Below are positions 10,889-20,708 of a stretch of 64,000 nucleotides of DNA, piece after piece (the first letter of the stretch is position 1; every line of letters begins with the position of its first letter). The position numbers and the translations under genes are program-made. Source of the DNA: Actinomycetota bacterium (GTDB taxonomy: Bacteria; Actinomycetota; Acidimicrobiia; Acidimicrobiales; JAJPHE01); assembly GCA_021325435.1 (NCBI GenBank), contig JAJPHE010000112.1, positions 1 to 64,000 of the forward strand. Reading direction: 5' to 3'. The notes under the pieces are model-generated. The model was not told the DNA's origin and did not search any database. It was given only the letters and a program-made list of their open reading frames with translations.

Positions 10889-11801
10889 GTTCGAGCCATT
10901 CCTTGTACCGGTCGACCTCGCCCTTCACCGTGGCGAAGAAGACCTCCTGAATCTTGCGGGTGATGGGCCCCGGTTCGCCGCTGCCAACCGGACGGTCGTC
11001 CACCGAGCGGATGGGAACGACCTCGGCGGCGGTGCCCGACAGGAACGCCTCGTCGGCCACGTACAGATCCGAGCGCAGGATGTTGGCCTCGACCACCTCG
11101 TATCCGAGGTCGCGGGCGATGGTCACGACCGACGCCTGGGTGATGCCCTCGAGGGCGCCGGCGCTAGTCGGCGGCATGATGATGCGACCGTCGCGCACGA
11201 TGAAGATGTTCTCGCCGGTGCACTCGCTCACATAGCCCTGCGGAGAAAGGAGGATGGCCTCGTCGTAGCCGGCCTTCAGGGCCTCGACCTTCGCCAGGGA
11301 CGAGTTGATGTACATGCCGGTGCCCTTGGCCGCCGGGGGCAGGATGTTGGGGTCATGTCGTCGCCAGGAGCTGATCTTCATCCGCACCCCGTGGGCCAGG
11401 CCCTCGTCCCCGAGGTAGGTGCCCCAGGGCCACACGGCGATGGAGACCTGAACCGGGCAGGGCAGCGGGTTGAGTCCCATCTCGCCGTAGCCGAGGTAGA
11501 CGATCGGCCGGATGTAGCAGGCGTCGAGCCCGCTCGACCTCACCGTCTCCTTGGTCGCTTCGACCATCACATCGGGCGTGTAGGGGATGTCGAGCATCAG
11601 GATCTTCGCCGAGTTGAACAGCCGGCGGATGTGGTCGGTGAGGCGGAAGACGGCCGGGCCCTGGGAGGTGGCGTAGGCCCGGATCCCCTCGAACACCCCC
11701 AACCCGTAGTGCAGCGAGTGGGTGAGGATATGGACCTTGGCGTCGTCCCAGTCGACGAGCCGCCCGTCCATCCAGACTTTCTCGACCTTGGTGATCGGCA
11801 T
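10878..11801 (-). CDS. ilvE: branched-chain amino acid aminotransferase
   Basis: VWMDGRLVDWDDAKVHILTHSLHYGLGVFEGIRAY; class IV PLP fold. Confidence 0.93.
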   Translation of the reverse strand: MPITKVEKVWMDGRLVDWDDAKVHILTHSLHYGLGVFEGIRAYATSQGPAVFRLTDHIRRLFNSAKILMLDIPYTPDVMVEATKETVRSSGLDACYIRPIVYLGYGEMGLNPLPCPVQVSIAVWPWGTYLGDEGLAHGVRMKISSWRRHDPNILPPAAKGTGMYINSSLAKVEALKAGYDEAILLSPQGYVSECTGENIFIVRDGRIIMPPTSAGALEGITQASVVTIARDLGYEVVEANILRSDLYVADEAFLSGTAAEVVPIRSVDDRPVGSGEPGPITRKIQEVFFATVKGEVDRYKEWLEHVR

Positions 11802-11802
11802 C

Positions 11803-12813
11803 TCAGACCCTTTCTGCGACGAGGTCGCCGACTTCGGAGGTTGACGCCCCGCCGGTGCCGGCCCGGGCGCACTCCAGCACTGCCTTGGTGATGCGGGCGG
11901 CGGCGTCGGCCTCGCCCAGGTGGTCCAGCATCATGGCCGCCGACCGGATAGCCGCCAGCGGATTGGCCCGCCCTGTGCCCACGATGTCGTGAGCGGCGCC
12001 GTGCACCGGCTCGAAGAGTGAGGGTCCGGTGCGAGCGGGGTTCAGGTTGGCCGAGGCGGCCAGGCCGATACCGCCGGACACCGCCCCGGCCAGGTCGGTG
12101 AGGATGTCGCCGAAGAGGTTGTCGGTGACGATCACGTCGTAGCGGCCCGGCGCCTCGACCAGGTAGATGCAGGCGGCGTCCACGTGGTTGTAGGCGGTCT
12201 CCACCTCGCCGAAATCCGCTCCGACCTCATCGAAGGCCCGCTGCCAGAGATCCCCCGCGAAGGTGAGGACGTTGGTCTTGTGGACGAGGGTCAGGTGGTG
12301 GCGGGGGCGTGACCGGGCCAGCTCGAAGGCGAACCGCACGCAGCGCTCGACGCCGTGGCGGGTGTTGACCGAGCCCTGGGTGGCGACCTCGTGGGGGGTG
12401 CCCCGACGGAGGAAGCCGCCCTCCCCGGCGTAGGTGCCCTCGGTGTTCTCGCGCACGACGGCGAGGTCGATGTCACCTCCGGGGCCGGTGCCGTTGAACG
12501 GCCGGAGGTTGATGTACAGGTCGAGCTCGAAGCGCAGCCGGAGGAGCAAGCCCCGCTCCAGCAGCCCAGGGGGCACTGCCGTGCTGCCGACCGGGGGGCC
12601 CACCGCCCCCAGGAGCACGGCGTCGAGGGCCCGCAGCTCGTCGAGGACGGCGTCGGGCAGGACATCGCCGGTGCGCAGGTAGCGATCGGCACCGAGGTCG
12701 TAGTGGCCGAGATCGAGCTGGACGCCCGCGGCGGCCACGACCTTCAACGCCTCAGCGACGACCTCGGGCCCGATGCCGTCGCCCCCGATGACGCCGACCC
12801 TGTGGGTGCTCAC
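11803..12813 (-). CDS. leuB: 3-isopropylmalate dehydrogenase
   Basis: [54 protein letters not shown] start at 12813. Confidence 0.92.
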   Translation of the reverse strand: MSTHRVGVIGGDGIGPEVVAEALKVVAAAGVQLDLGHYDLGADRYLRTGDVLPDAVLDELRALDAVLLGAVGPPVGSTAVPPGLLERGLLLRLRFELDLYINLRPFNGTGPGGDIDLAVVRENTEGTYAGEGGFLRRGTPHEVATQGSVNTRHGVERCVRFAFELARSRPRHHLTLVHKTNVLTFAGDLWQRAFDEVGADFGEVETAYNHVDAACIYLVEAPGRYDVIVTDNLFGDILTDLAGAVSGGIGLAASANLNPARTGPSLFEPVHGAAHDIVGTGRANPLAAIRSAAMMLDHLGEADAAARITKAVLECARAGTGGASTSEVGDLVAERV

Positions 12814-12894
12814 TGCCTCTCCTGTTCGCTCCTGAATTCTGGCTGCTGCCCGAGCGGCTGCTCGGCCGCCCGCACGGCGCCCATCCGTGCCGGC

Positions 12895-12925
12895 AAATGA
12901 AAAGCCGCCCACTACGTGGACGGCC
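12895..12925 (-). terminator. intrinsic terminator of the leuB attenuator
   Basis: Minus strand GCCGTCCAC-GTA-GTGGGCGGC followed by TTTTCATTT. Confidence 0.8.
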
Positions 12926-12929
12926 GAGG

Positions 12930-12955
12930 GCGCACACCGGGTCTCCGGCGTGCGC
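12930..12955 (-). promoter_or_regulatory. upstream (pause/anti-terminator-type) hairpin of the leuB attenuator
   Basis: GCGCAC..CCGG/CCGG..GTGCGC stem, partly overlapping the leader stop codon. Confidence 0.65.
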
Positions 12956-12990
12956 TACACGATGACGATTACCTGGTGCGGGGCTGACAC
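12955..12990 (-). CDS. leuB-operon leader peptide MSAPHQVIVIV
   Basis: GTG TCA GCC CCG CAC CAG GTA ATC GTC ATC GTG TAG; 5 consecutive Val/Ile codons immediately before stop, followed by hairpin and terminator. Confidence 0.75.
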   Translation of the reverse strand: MSAPHQVIVIV

Positions 12991-12999
12991 GACCCCTCC

Positions 13000-13028
13000 A
13001 GTGTCGCCTGCGGCGAGTTCGCAGTCAA
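13000..13028 (-). promoter_or_regulatory. candidate promoter of the leuB attenuator
   Basis: Minus strand TTGACT-17 bp-GACACT, 9 nt before the leader GTG. Confidence 0.55.
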
Positions 13029-13072
13029 CCCGCCCCGATCGGCGGCCGGGCGCCGGCGATAGCCTGGGATCC

Positions 13073-13546
13073 GTGAGCGAGACGCACCTGTCGCGGTCCA
13101 CCTACGAACGACTCCAGGCCGAGCTGGAGGACCTGACCACCCGGGGGAGGGTGGAGGTCGCCCAGCGGATCGAGGCCGCCCGGGCCCTGGGGGACCTGTC
13201 GGAGAACGGCGACTACCACGCGGCCAAGGACGACCAGGGGAAGATGGAGGCCCGGATCCGCCACATCCAGGCCCTGCTCAAGTCGGCCGTCCTGGTGGCG
13301 GACGACGCCGGTGACGGCGACCAGGTGGCAGCCGGGTCGGTCGTCTCCCTGCGCTACGAGGGGGACGAGGACATCGAGCGCTACCTCGTCGGCTCCATCG
13401 AGGAGCGCCACGACGAGGGCCTGGCGGTCATCTCCCCCGGGTCGCCCCTCGGCCAGGCCCTCATCGGTCGGGGGCCGGGCGACGTCGTCGAGTACCAGGC
13501 GCCGAGCGGCATCCTCAAGGTGGAGATCGTCGAGGTCGGCGGGTAG
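13073..13546 (+). CDS. greA: transcription elongation factor GreA
   Basis: LSRSTYERLQAELEDLTTRGRVEVAQRIEAARALGDLSENGDYHAAKDDQGKMEARI; GTG start. Confidence 0.95.
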   Translation: MSETHLSRSTYERLQAELEDLTTRGRVEVAQRIEAARALGDLSENGDYHAAKDDQGKMEARIRHIQALLKSAVLVADDAGDGDQVAAGSVVSLRYEGDEDIERYLVGSIEERHDEGLAVISPGSPLGQALIGRGPGDVVEYQAPSGILKVEIVEVGG

Positions 13547-13555
13547 CAGGCAGGG

Positions 13556-14233
13556 TCAGGCGGTCGGCGCCGGGCCGGCCCGGCCCAGGGCCAGCTCCAC
13601 CCGGCGGGCGGCGGCCACCACCGCCCCGGCGTAACGCCGGCCCGGCGCCCGGGTGGTGCGCTCGATCGGCCCTGACACAGACACGGCCGCCACCACCGGG
13701 CCATCGGGGCCGCCCCGCACCGGGGCCGACACCGAGGCCACGCCCTTCTCGCGCTCCTCGACGCTCTGGGCCCACCCCCGCCGGCGCACCCCCTCCACGT
13801 CACGCAGCACCGCCCCCGCCGAGCCCCGGTCGATTGGAAGGGAGGCGCCGACCGCCACGATCGTTCGCAGGCTGTGGGGGGACTCAAGCGAGACCAGGCA
13901 GACCCGGCGGTCGCCGGCTCGGACATATAGCTGGACGCTCTCGCCGGTGGCGTCGCGCAGTTCCTCTAGGGCGGGGCGGGCAGCTTCGGCGAGCGGCGGT
14001 CCCGCCAGGGCGGCCGACCCGAGACGGGCCAGGGTCCGCCCCAGGCCGAAGCGACCGTCTCCGGCCCGAGCGACCAACCCGTGGGACTCGAGGGCGAGAA
14101 GGAGGCGGTGGGCGGTGGCCCGGGGCATCCCGGTGGCCTCCACCGCCTCGCTCAGGCTCAGTGGTCCCGGCTCCAGGCACCCGAGGAGCGCCACCGCCTT
14201 GTCCAGGACGCCGACCCCGCTTACACTGTCCAT
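13556..14233 (-). CDS. IclR-family transcriptional regulator (LtbR/NdgR-like by position)
   Basis: VLDKAVALLGCLEPGPLSLSEAVEATGMPRATAHRLLLALESHGLV HTH; divergent from leuCD as in other Actinobacteria. Confidence 0.88.
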   Translation of the reverse strand: MDSVSGVGVLDKAVALLGCLEPGPLSLSEAVEATGMPRATAHRLLLALESHGLVARAGDGRFGLGRTLARLGSAALAGPPLAEAARPALEELRDATGESVQLYVRAGDRRVCLVSLESPHSLRTIVAVGASLPIDRGSAGAVLRDVEGVRRRGWAQSVEEREKGVASVSAPVRGGPDGPVVAAVSVSGPIERTTRAPGRRYAGAVVAAARRVELALGRAGPAPTA

Positions 14234-14248
14234 AACGCGAGATCACTG

Positions 14249-14263
14249 TCTCATATAGTGAGA
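14249..14263. promoter_or_regulatory. inverted repeat TCTCA-TATAG-TGAGA in the iclR/leuC intergenic region, candidate operator
   Basis: Perfect 5-bp half-sites with 5-bp spacer, between divergent regulator and leuC; also contains TATAGT. Confidence 0.5.
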
Positions 14264-14300
14264 TGGAGTTCAAGCCCGGCGGCTACCGACGGAGGCTGTG

Positions 14301-15707
14301 ATGGCGACCCCCCGCACGTTGAGTGAGAAGGTCTGGGAGCGGCACGTGGTCCGCTCCGCCGACGGCGAGCCCGACCTGCTCTACATCGACCTGCACCTGG
14401 TGCACGAGGTCACCTCCCCCCAGGCGTTCGACGGCCTGCGGCTGGCGGGCCGCCCCGTGCGCCGGCCCGACCTGACCGTCGCCACCGCCGACCACAACGT
14501 GCCGACCGTCGACATCGACCGCCCGGTCGCCGACCCGGTGTCCGCCCGCCAGCTCGAGGTGTTGGCGGCCAACTGCGCCGAGTTCGGCGTCACTCTCTAC
14601 CCGATGGGCCACGCCCGCCAGGGCATCGTGCACGTGATCGGCCCCGAGCTCGGCTTGACCCAGCCGGGAATGACGATCGTCTGCGGCGACAGCCACACCT
14701 CCACCCATGGGGCCTTTGGCGCCCTGGCCTTCGGCATCGGCACCAGCGAGGTGGAACACGTGCTGGCCACCCAGACCCTGCCCCAGAGCCGTCCCGGCAC
14801 CATGGCGGTGACGGTGGAAGGGGAGCTGCCGGCAGGCGTCACCGCCAAGGACGTGATCCTCGCCATCATCGGCCGCATCGGCACGGGCGGCGGCATCGGG
14901 CAGGTGATCGAGTACCGGGGATCGGCCATCCGCTCCCTGTCGATGGAGGGCCGGATGACGGTGTGCAACATGAGCATCGAAGCCGGCGCCCGGGCCGGCA
15001 TGATCGCGGCGGACGACACCACGTTCGCCTACCTCGAGGGCCGGCCCCACGCCCCCAAGGGCAAGGCGTGGGAGCAGGCCCTCGACGACTGGAGGTCGCT
15101 GGCCACCGACGCCGGCGCCCGCTTCGACCGCACCGTCGAGCTCGACGCCACCAAGCTGGTGCCCCACGTGTCGTGGGGGACGAACCCGGCCCAGGTACAG
15201 CCGATCGACGGGGCGGTGCCCGACCCGGACTCTCTCTCCGACCCCTCCCAACGCGAGGCCGCGGCCCGAGCCCTGACCTACATGGGACTCACGCCCGGCA
15301 CGCCGATCCGCGACATCGCCGTCGACACGGTCTTCATCGGTTCGTGCACCAACTCTCGGATCGAGGACCTGCGGGCCGCCGCCGCCGTGGTCGAGGGCCG
15401 CCAGGTGCGCCCCGGCCTGCGGGCCCTCGTCGTCCCCGGGTCGCGCCAGGTGAAGGCCCAGGCCGAGGAAGAAGGGCTCGACCGGGTCTTCCGGGGGGCC
15501 GGTTTCGACTGGCGGGAGGCCGGATGCTCGATGTGCTTGGCCATGAACCCGGACAAGCTGTCTCCCGGTGAGCGGTGCGCTTCCACCTCGAACCGGAACT
15601 TCGAGGGACGCCAGGGTCGCGGGGGCCGCACCCATCTGGTCTCCCCGGCGGTGGCGGCCGCCACCGCCGTGGCGGGCCGGTTCGCCACGCCCGACGATCT
15701 CGACTGA
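14301..15707 (+). CDS. leuC: 3-isopropylmalate dehydratase large subunit
   Basis: [65 protein letters not shown] upstream of ATG 14301 (ORF start 14298). Confidence 0.96.
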   Translation: MATPRTLSEKVWERHVVRSADGEPDLLYIDLHLVHEVTSPQAFDGLRLAGRPVRRPDLTVATADHNVPTVDIDRPVADPVSARQLEVLAANCAEFGVTLYPMGHARQGIVHVIGPELGLTQPGMTIVCGDSHTSTHGAFGALAFGIGTSEVEHVLATQTLPQSRPGTMAVTVEGELPAGVTAKDVILAIIGRIGTGGGIGQVIEYRGSAIRSLSMEGRMTVCNMSIEAGARAGMIAADDTTFAYLEGRPHAPKGKAWEQALDDWRSLATDAGARFDRTVELDATKLVPHVSWGTNPAQVQPIDGAVPDPDSLSDPSQREAAARALTYMGLTPGTPIRDIAVDTVFIGSCTNSRIEDLRAAAAVVEGRQVRPGLRALVVPGSRQVKAQAEEEGLDRVFRGAGFDWREAGCSMCLAMNPDKLSPGERCASTSNRNFEGRQGRGGRTHLVSPAVAAATAVAGRFATPDDLD

Positions 15708-15719
15708 CGAGGAGGAACG

Positions 15720-16316
15720 GTGGAGCCAGTGAAGGTGGTGTCGGGGCGGGCGGTGCCGCTCGACCGGTCCGACGTGGACACGGACCAGATCATCCCGAGC
15801 GACTGGCTGAAGCGGGTCGAGCGGACCGGCTTCGGTGCCGGCCTCTTCTCCGAGTGGCGCGACGAGCGCGACTTCGTGCTCAACCGTCCGGAGCACGCCG
15901 GGGCGACGATCCTCGTCGCCGGCCCCAACTTCGGCACCGGCTCGTCGCGCGAGCACGCGGTGTGGGCCCTGATGGACTACGGGTTCCAGGCGGTGATCTC
16001 GCCCCGGTTCGCCGACATCTTCCGCAACAACTGCACCAAGGCGGGGCTGGTGCCGGCGCAGGTGGCGCCCCAGGAGGGTCGCCGCCTTCTCGACGCGGTC
16101 ATCGCCGATCCTTCCCTCGAAGTGACGGTGGACGTCGAGCGGGGCCTGGTGTCGGTGCCGGCCGTAGGCATCGAGGCGACCTTCGAGCTCGACGAGTTCA
16201 CCCGCTACCGGCTGCTGAATGGCCTCGACGATGTCGGGCTCACCCTCCGCCACGAAGACCGGATCGCCTCCTACGAAGCGGCCCGGGCGGCCTGGCTGCC
16301 GTCAGCGTCCGGCTGA
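15720..16316 (+). CDS. leuD: 3-isopropylmalate dehydratase small subunit
   Basis: VDTDQIIPSDWLKRV, GPNFGTGSSREHAVWALMDYGF. Confidence 0.96.
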   Translation: MEPVKVVSGRAVPLDRSDVDTDQIIPSDWLKRVERTGFGAGLFSEWRDERDFVLNRPEHAGATILVAGPNFGTGSSREHAVWALMDYGFQAVISPRFADIFRNNCTKAGLVPAQVAPQEGRRLLDAVIADPSLEVTVDVERGLVSVPAVGIEATFELDEFTRYRLLNGLDDVGLTLRHEDRIASYEAARAAWLPSASG

Positions 16317-16325
16317 GCCGCCCGC

Positions 16326-16919
16326 TCAGGGGGTGGTGGAGGGAGGGCTCACCGATACTGGGGCGGAGCCCAGGTCGGTGACGGCGGAGACCTTCCACTG
16401 GCCGTTGGCCTTGGTCAGGTCGACCACCAGGCGGAGCTCGTCGGCGGCCGGGCCCTTCGAGGCCGAGTTGGCGTAGGTCTGGTCGACCAGGCCGTAGAAG
16501 CTGGCCTGGTCGTTGCCGAAGCTCTGGAGGTACAGGTAGCGGATCTGGCCCCGGGTCGAGGCCTGCGCCGCCTGCAGTTGGGATCGGATCCGCGAGTTGA
16601 AGAACACCTTGGCTTGCTGGGCGAACTGGCCGGTCCCCATGGCGTCGATCTGGTTGAAGTCGCTGTCGACGGTCTTGGCGTCGAAGTTGGTGAGCAGGTT
16701 GAGGAACCGGTTGGCCACCGACTGGGCGGCCGTCTGGTCGCTGTTGCGACTCTGGAGCTCGGCCCAGGCGATGCCGAACCCGATGGTGCCGAGCATGCCG
16801 GCGGCGGCGATGACGGCCAGGATCCACAGCCGCCACCGATGCCAGAGCCCCGGTTCGTTCGTCGTGCTGGCGGGCGACGACGCCGGAGCCCCCACCACCC
16901 GCACCCCGTCGTCGGTCAT
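16326..16919 (-). CDS. Mce-associated membrane protein (Mas-like)
   Basis: Single TM plus extracytoplasmic domain, last gene of mce operon; ATG 16919 overlaps MceF-position stop. Confidence 0.75.
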   Translation of the reverse strand: MTDDGVRVVGAPASSPASTTNEPGLWHRWRLWILAVIAAAGMLGTIGFGIAWAELQSRNSDQTAAQSVANRFLNLLTNFDAKTVDSDFNQIDAMGTGQFAQQAKVFFNSRIRSQLQAAQASTRGQIRYLYLQSFGNDQASFYGLVDQTYANSASKGPAADELRLVVDLTKANGQWKVSAVTDLGSAPVSVSPPSTTP

Positions 16920-18277
16920 CTCCTCCACCAGGCTCTCCCCGGCGGGCGCCGGGCGGCGGGGTCGGCCGGTGTGGCCAGCCTGCCGGCCAGCATGATGCCA
17001 AGCAGGACGGTCGCTCCGAGGGCCAGCGGCACGGCCGAGCCGGAACCGGTGGGGGCCGCCGTCACCGGGGCCCGGTAGGCGGCCGGTTGCGCCGCCGGGC
17101 TGGCGCCCCCTCGTACCTGGCTCTCGGCCGCGGTGGGGGGAACCACCCGGCCTCCGGGCCCGGGCGGGGACGGGTTGGCCTGGGCCGCCGCCGGCGCGCC
17201 CGAACCGAACTCGGTGTTGCATGCCGCCCCCGGCTTGGTGGCGGGGAGGTCGCGCACCTGGGCGTAGGACTGGGCCGGCGGCTGCTTGGGCGGCAGGAAC
17301 AGCCGGGTGCGCAGCCAGTACTGGCTGTGGGCGGGGTCACCGGGCCACAGGCTCTTCGCCGGCCCCTGCGGGGCCACGGCGTCGACCGCCCCGAAGAACC
17401 ACTCGTTGGTGCGCAGGGAGGTGTCGAGGTTGGCCAGGTTGGCCCCCGAGCCGAGGTTGGCGTTCAGGTCGGCGAAGTCGTGGATGAGGCAGGCCAGGTT
17501 CGGCAGCTGGGAGCCGACGAGGCTCTGCAGGTCACCGCCGGCCTCGGCCCCGTTCACCAGGGCGGTGGACATGTCGAAGCGGCGGTCGGCCAGCACCTGG
17601 GTCAACACCGCCGTGTTGGTCAGCGCCTGACGCAGCTCCGGGCCCACCGCCGACACCGAGTCGAGCACCGGCGGCGAGTTGGCCAGCAAGGACTTGAACT
17701 GGTCCTGGTAGCGCAGGAACTCGTCGGCGAACTGGCGGCTGGCATCGGTGATGGTGCGCATGTCCTGCCCGCGGCCATTGAGCGCCACCGCCATCTCGTG
17801 CAGCACGGTGTTGAGGTCGTCCGGGGGCACGGCGTCGAGGAGCCGGGTGGCCACCGCCACCAGCTTGCCGACGCTGGCGGGCACGCCGTTGGGGTCGACC
17901 GGCACCACAGCGCCGTCGCGCAGCGGCGGGGCGGTTCCGCCCCGGGTGGGCTTGAGGTCGACCTGCTGCTCGCCCAGGGCGTTGGCCAGGTCGACCGAGG
18001 CGACCACGTCGGACGGCACGACCACTCCGGGGTCGAACGACATGACGACCCGCACCCCGGTTGGGGCGAACTTCACCGCGCTCACCTGTCCGACGTCGAC
18101 GCCGTTGTAGGTGACGCTGAAGTGCTGGTGCAGCCCCGAGGCGTCGGGGAAGATGGCCGACACCTGGGTCCGTCCCCGGAACGGGTTGCCCAGCAGGTTG
18201 ACCACGCCCAGCACGACCAGGGCGACCGCGGCGGTGAGGAAGGTGATCATGTTGATGATCGTGCGCCGGGTGATCAT
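16916..18277 (-). CDS. Mce family protein (MceF position)
   Basis: TM then FRGRTQVSAIFPDASGLHQHFSVTYNGVDVGQV; MlaD/Mce domain. Confidence 0.88.
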   Translation of the reverse strand: MITRRTIINMITFLTAAVALVVLGVVNLLGNPFRGRTQVSAIFPDASGLHQHFSVTYNGVDVGQVSAVKFAPTGVRVVMSFDPGVVVPSDVVASVDLANALGEQQVDLKPTRGGTAPPLRDGAVVPVDPNGVPASVGKLVAVATRLLDAVPPDDLNTVLHEMAVALNGRGQDMRTITDASRQFADEFLRYQDQFKSLLANSPPVLDSVSAVGPELRQALTNTAVLTQVLADRRFDMSTALVNGAEAGGDLQSLVGSQLPNLACLIHDFADLNANLGSGANLANLDTSLRTNEWFFGAVDAVAPQGPAKSLWPGDPAHSQYWLRTRLFLPPKQPPAQSYAQVRDLPATKPGAACNTEFGSGAPAAAQANPSPPGPGGRVVPPTAAESQVRGGASPAAQPAAYRAPVTAAPTGSGSAVPLALGATVLLGIMLAGRLATPADPAARRPPGRAWWRR

Positions 18278-19305
18278 GGGGTCCCCCCGGGGGGCGGGGT
18301 GCACGCCCCGGCCTGGCTGGTCGGGTCGTCGCCTCCGTTGGGCAACCCGCAGATGACCAGGTCGTCGAGGACCTGGACGAAGCGGTCGAAGGTGGCCTGG
18401 GCCGCAGCCCGGTTGTGACCCTGGAGATATGTGACCAGCAGGGCCAGGTCCTGCTGGCGGGCGGCGACGGCGTTGGTGGCGTCGGCCAACCCCGTCAGCT
18501 GGTCGTTCATCTGGGGCAGGTAGGACTCGAGCAGGCTGCGTCCCTGCAGGGACAGGTTGTTGAGCGATGCGAGCAACTGGTTGAAGCGGTCCGATTGCTG
18601 GGCGAGGATCGTCGTGGTGCGGGCCAGGTTGGAGACGGCCTCGGCGCCGGCCTGGGCGTCGGGCCCCGTGGCCGAGCCCAGCTGGTCGAGCGAGCTGACC
18701 AGGGCCCGGATGGTGTCGGTCTGGCCGGCGTAGCCGGCGGTGATGTCCGAGAAGCTGGCCAGCAGCTGGTGCAGCTGAGCTCCCTCGCCCCCGAAGCCCT
18801 GTCCGCCGGCCTGCACGAGGACCGCCAGCTGGTTGGCGCTGATGGGGCCGAACACCTGGGCCCCGCCCTTCACCAGCTGCTCGAGCTCGGGGACCACCCG
18901 GGTGTGGGCGATGGTGGCCCCGTCGGCGAGGAGGGGGCTGTGGTCGGTGGTGCCGGGGTCGGGCACCAGTTCGATGAACCGCTCGCCGAGAACGGTGGTG
19001 CGGCGCACCTCGGCGGTCACGTTGGCCGGCACCCGGGCCGATGACGAGACGGAGATCTCCACCCGGGCCTGGTTCCCGTCGAGGGTGATGCTCTTCACCG
19101 AGCCGATGTTGATGTCGGCCATCTGCACCGGGGCTCCGACGGCGAGGTCAGAGACGTCGGAGAAGGCGGCCGACGCCGTCACCTGCTGCCCGGCTCCGAC
19201 GCCGCAGCTGCTCAACAATCCGCAGGCAACGGCGATCGCCAATCCGGCCGCCCACCGCCCGAGGCGCGACGCCCGAGGCCGTCCCAGGATGGCGACCCCG
19301 GTCAC
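18274..19305 (-). CDS. Mce family lipoprotein (MceE position)
   Basis: Lipobox GLLSSC, VTASAAFSDVSDLAVGAPVQMADINIGSV. Confidence 0.88.
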   Translation of the reverse strand: MTGVAILGRPRASRLGRWAAGLAIAVACGLLSSCGVGAGQQVTASAAFSDVSDLAVGAPVQMADINIGSVKSITLDGNQARVEISVSSSARVPANVTAEVRRTTVLGERFIELVPDPGTTDHSPLLADGATIAHTRVVPELEQLVKGGAQVFGPISANQLAVLVQAGGQGFGGEGAQLHQLLASFSDITAGYAGQTDTIRALVSSLDQLGSATGPDAQAGAEAVSNLARTTTILAQQSDRFNQLLASLNNLSLQGRSLLESYLPQMNDQLTGLADATNAVAARQQDLALLVTYLQGHNRAAAQATFDRFVQVLDDLVICGLPNGGDDPTSQAGACTPPPGGTP

Positions 19306-20708
19306 AGCATCCCTCCGATGAAGGAGAAGACGTGGTGGCCGGCCGAGGCGAAGGCCCCCACGAACGTGGCGAACACCCCGGGGGAGGCCGACGCCGACGG
19401 CAGGGCCGGCAGCGGGGGGAGGAGGGTGCTCGGGGGCGACGATGGGGTGGACGGCGAGTTCGGCGTGCTAGCCGGCGTGGGCAACGTGCCCTGCGAGAGC
19501 GTGGACTGCTGCTGGGGGGTCAGGCCGGGGATCTTGGCGACCCCTTGGGACAGCGCCTGCTGGGGCGTCAGAGTCGGGCCGCCGGACTGGGCGCCCGACA
19601 CCCCGTTGAGGATGCCGGTGATCTGGCCGAGGATCGGGTCGAAGTAGCCCGAGGCCGGATCCCCGCACTTCTGCAGCGTCTGGATCTCCGCCGGCGGCAG
19701 ACCCTGGCTGTGGTGGGCCAGCACCCGGCGGCAGATGCCGGCCAACCGGTCGCGGACCTCGTCGGCGACGACCATGGAGGGGGTGTTCGGCGGTGACTGG
19801 TTGTTGAGGTTGAGCCAGCGCCGGGTGGGGTCGTAGGCCCGGTTGGCGGCGGCGAACAGCTTGACGGAGGCGGACAGCCCGGTGTCGACCGAGTCGAGGT
19901 TGCGGTCGATGGTCCGGCCGGTGGTGGTGAGGACGTTGAGGTCCTGCTGGATCCCCGACAGGTTCGGCGTCAGCAGGCCCGCCAGCTGCTGGCTGGCGGC
20001 GGCCAGCGAGCTGACGGCGGCGTCGAGCTGCTGGCGGTCGGTGGCGATGACCCCCGAGACGGTGTCGTAGTCGCGGATGAGGGCTTCGATGTCCGAGGTC
20101 CGCGAGTCGAGGGTGCCGGTCAGCTGAGCCAGGGAGCCGTTCAGCTGGCCCAGCTGGTTTCCCTTGTCGGCGAGCAGGCTGATGGTGCCGGCGGCGTGCC
20201 CGATCAGGTCGTTGAGCGCCTGGCCCTGCCCATCGAGGATCTGGGCCAGGTTGGCCACGGCATCGTGGACGTTGGACGGGTTGATCTGCTGCAGGTAGTT
20301 GGTGAACTCGTTGAGGATCGTGTTGGTCTCGACCGGCACCGACGTACGCGACTCGGGGATCACGGCGCCCGGCTGCAGGCGGGGGCCGCCGGTGTAGCCG
20401 GGCTCGAGGTCGACCGACCGCTGGCCGAGCAGCTCCGGCGCCACGACGATGGCCCGCACCGAGGAGGGCACGGGGTGGGCCGACGGGAGGTTCATGGTCA
20501 CCACCACGTGGTCGCCCTCATTGCGCACCGCCGTCACCGATCCCACCGTCAACCCCAGGATCTGCACGTGCGAGCCGGGGAACACTCCCTGCCCGTTGGC
20601 GAACACGGCGGAGAAGGTGTAGCCGGAGCCGCTGCCTGCGCACGACGACAGCAGGCCGCCCGCGGCGGCCAGGGCCGCCACCGCGCCCAGGAGCCGGCGG
20701 GCTCTCAC
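19302..20708 (-). CDS. Mce family lipoprotein (MceD position)
   Basis: Lipobox GGLLSSC, YTFSAVFANGQGVFPGSHVQILGLTVGSV. Confidence 0.88.
   Translation of the reverse strand: MRARRLLGAVAALAAAGGLLSSCAGSGSGYTFSAVFANGQGVFPGSHVQILGLTVGSVTAVRNEGDHVVVTMNLPSAHPVPSSVRAIVVAPELLGQRSVDLEPGYTGGPRLQPGAVIPESRTSVPVETNTILNEFTNYLQQINPSNVHDAVANLAQILDGQGQALNDLIGHAAGTISLLADKGNQLGQLNGSLAQLTGTLDSRTSDIEALIRDYDTVSGVIATDRQQLDAAVSSLAAASQQLAGLLTPNLSGIQQDLNVLTTTGRTIDRNLDSVDTGLSASVKLFAAANRAYDPTRRWLNLNNQSPPNTPSMVVADEVRDRLAGICRRVLAHHSQGLPPAEIQTLQKCGDPASGYFDPILGQITGILNGVSGAQSGGPTLTPQQALSQGVAKIPGLTPQQQSTLSQGTLPTPASTPNSPSTPSSPPSTLLPPLPALPSASASPGVFATFVGAFASAGHHVFSFIGGML

Noticed and set aside
14283-16253. 656-aa minus-strand ORF opposite leuCD
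   Set aside because: Shadow ORF from high GC; leuC and leuD on the other strand are unmistakable and the product is low-complexity His/Arg/Gly
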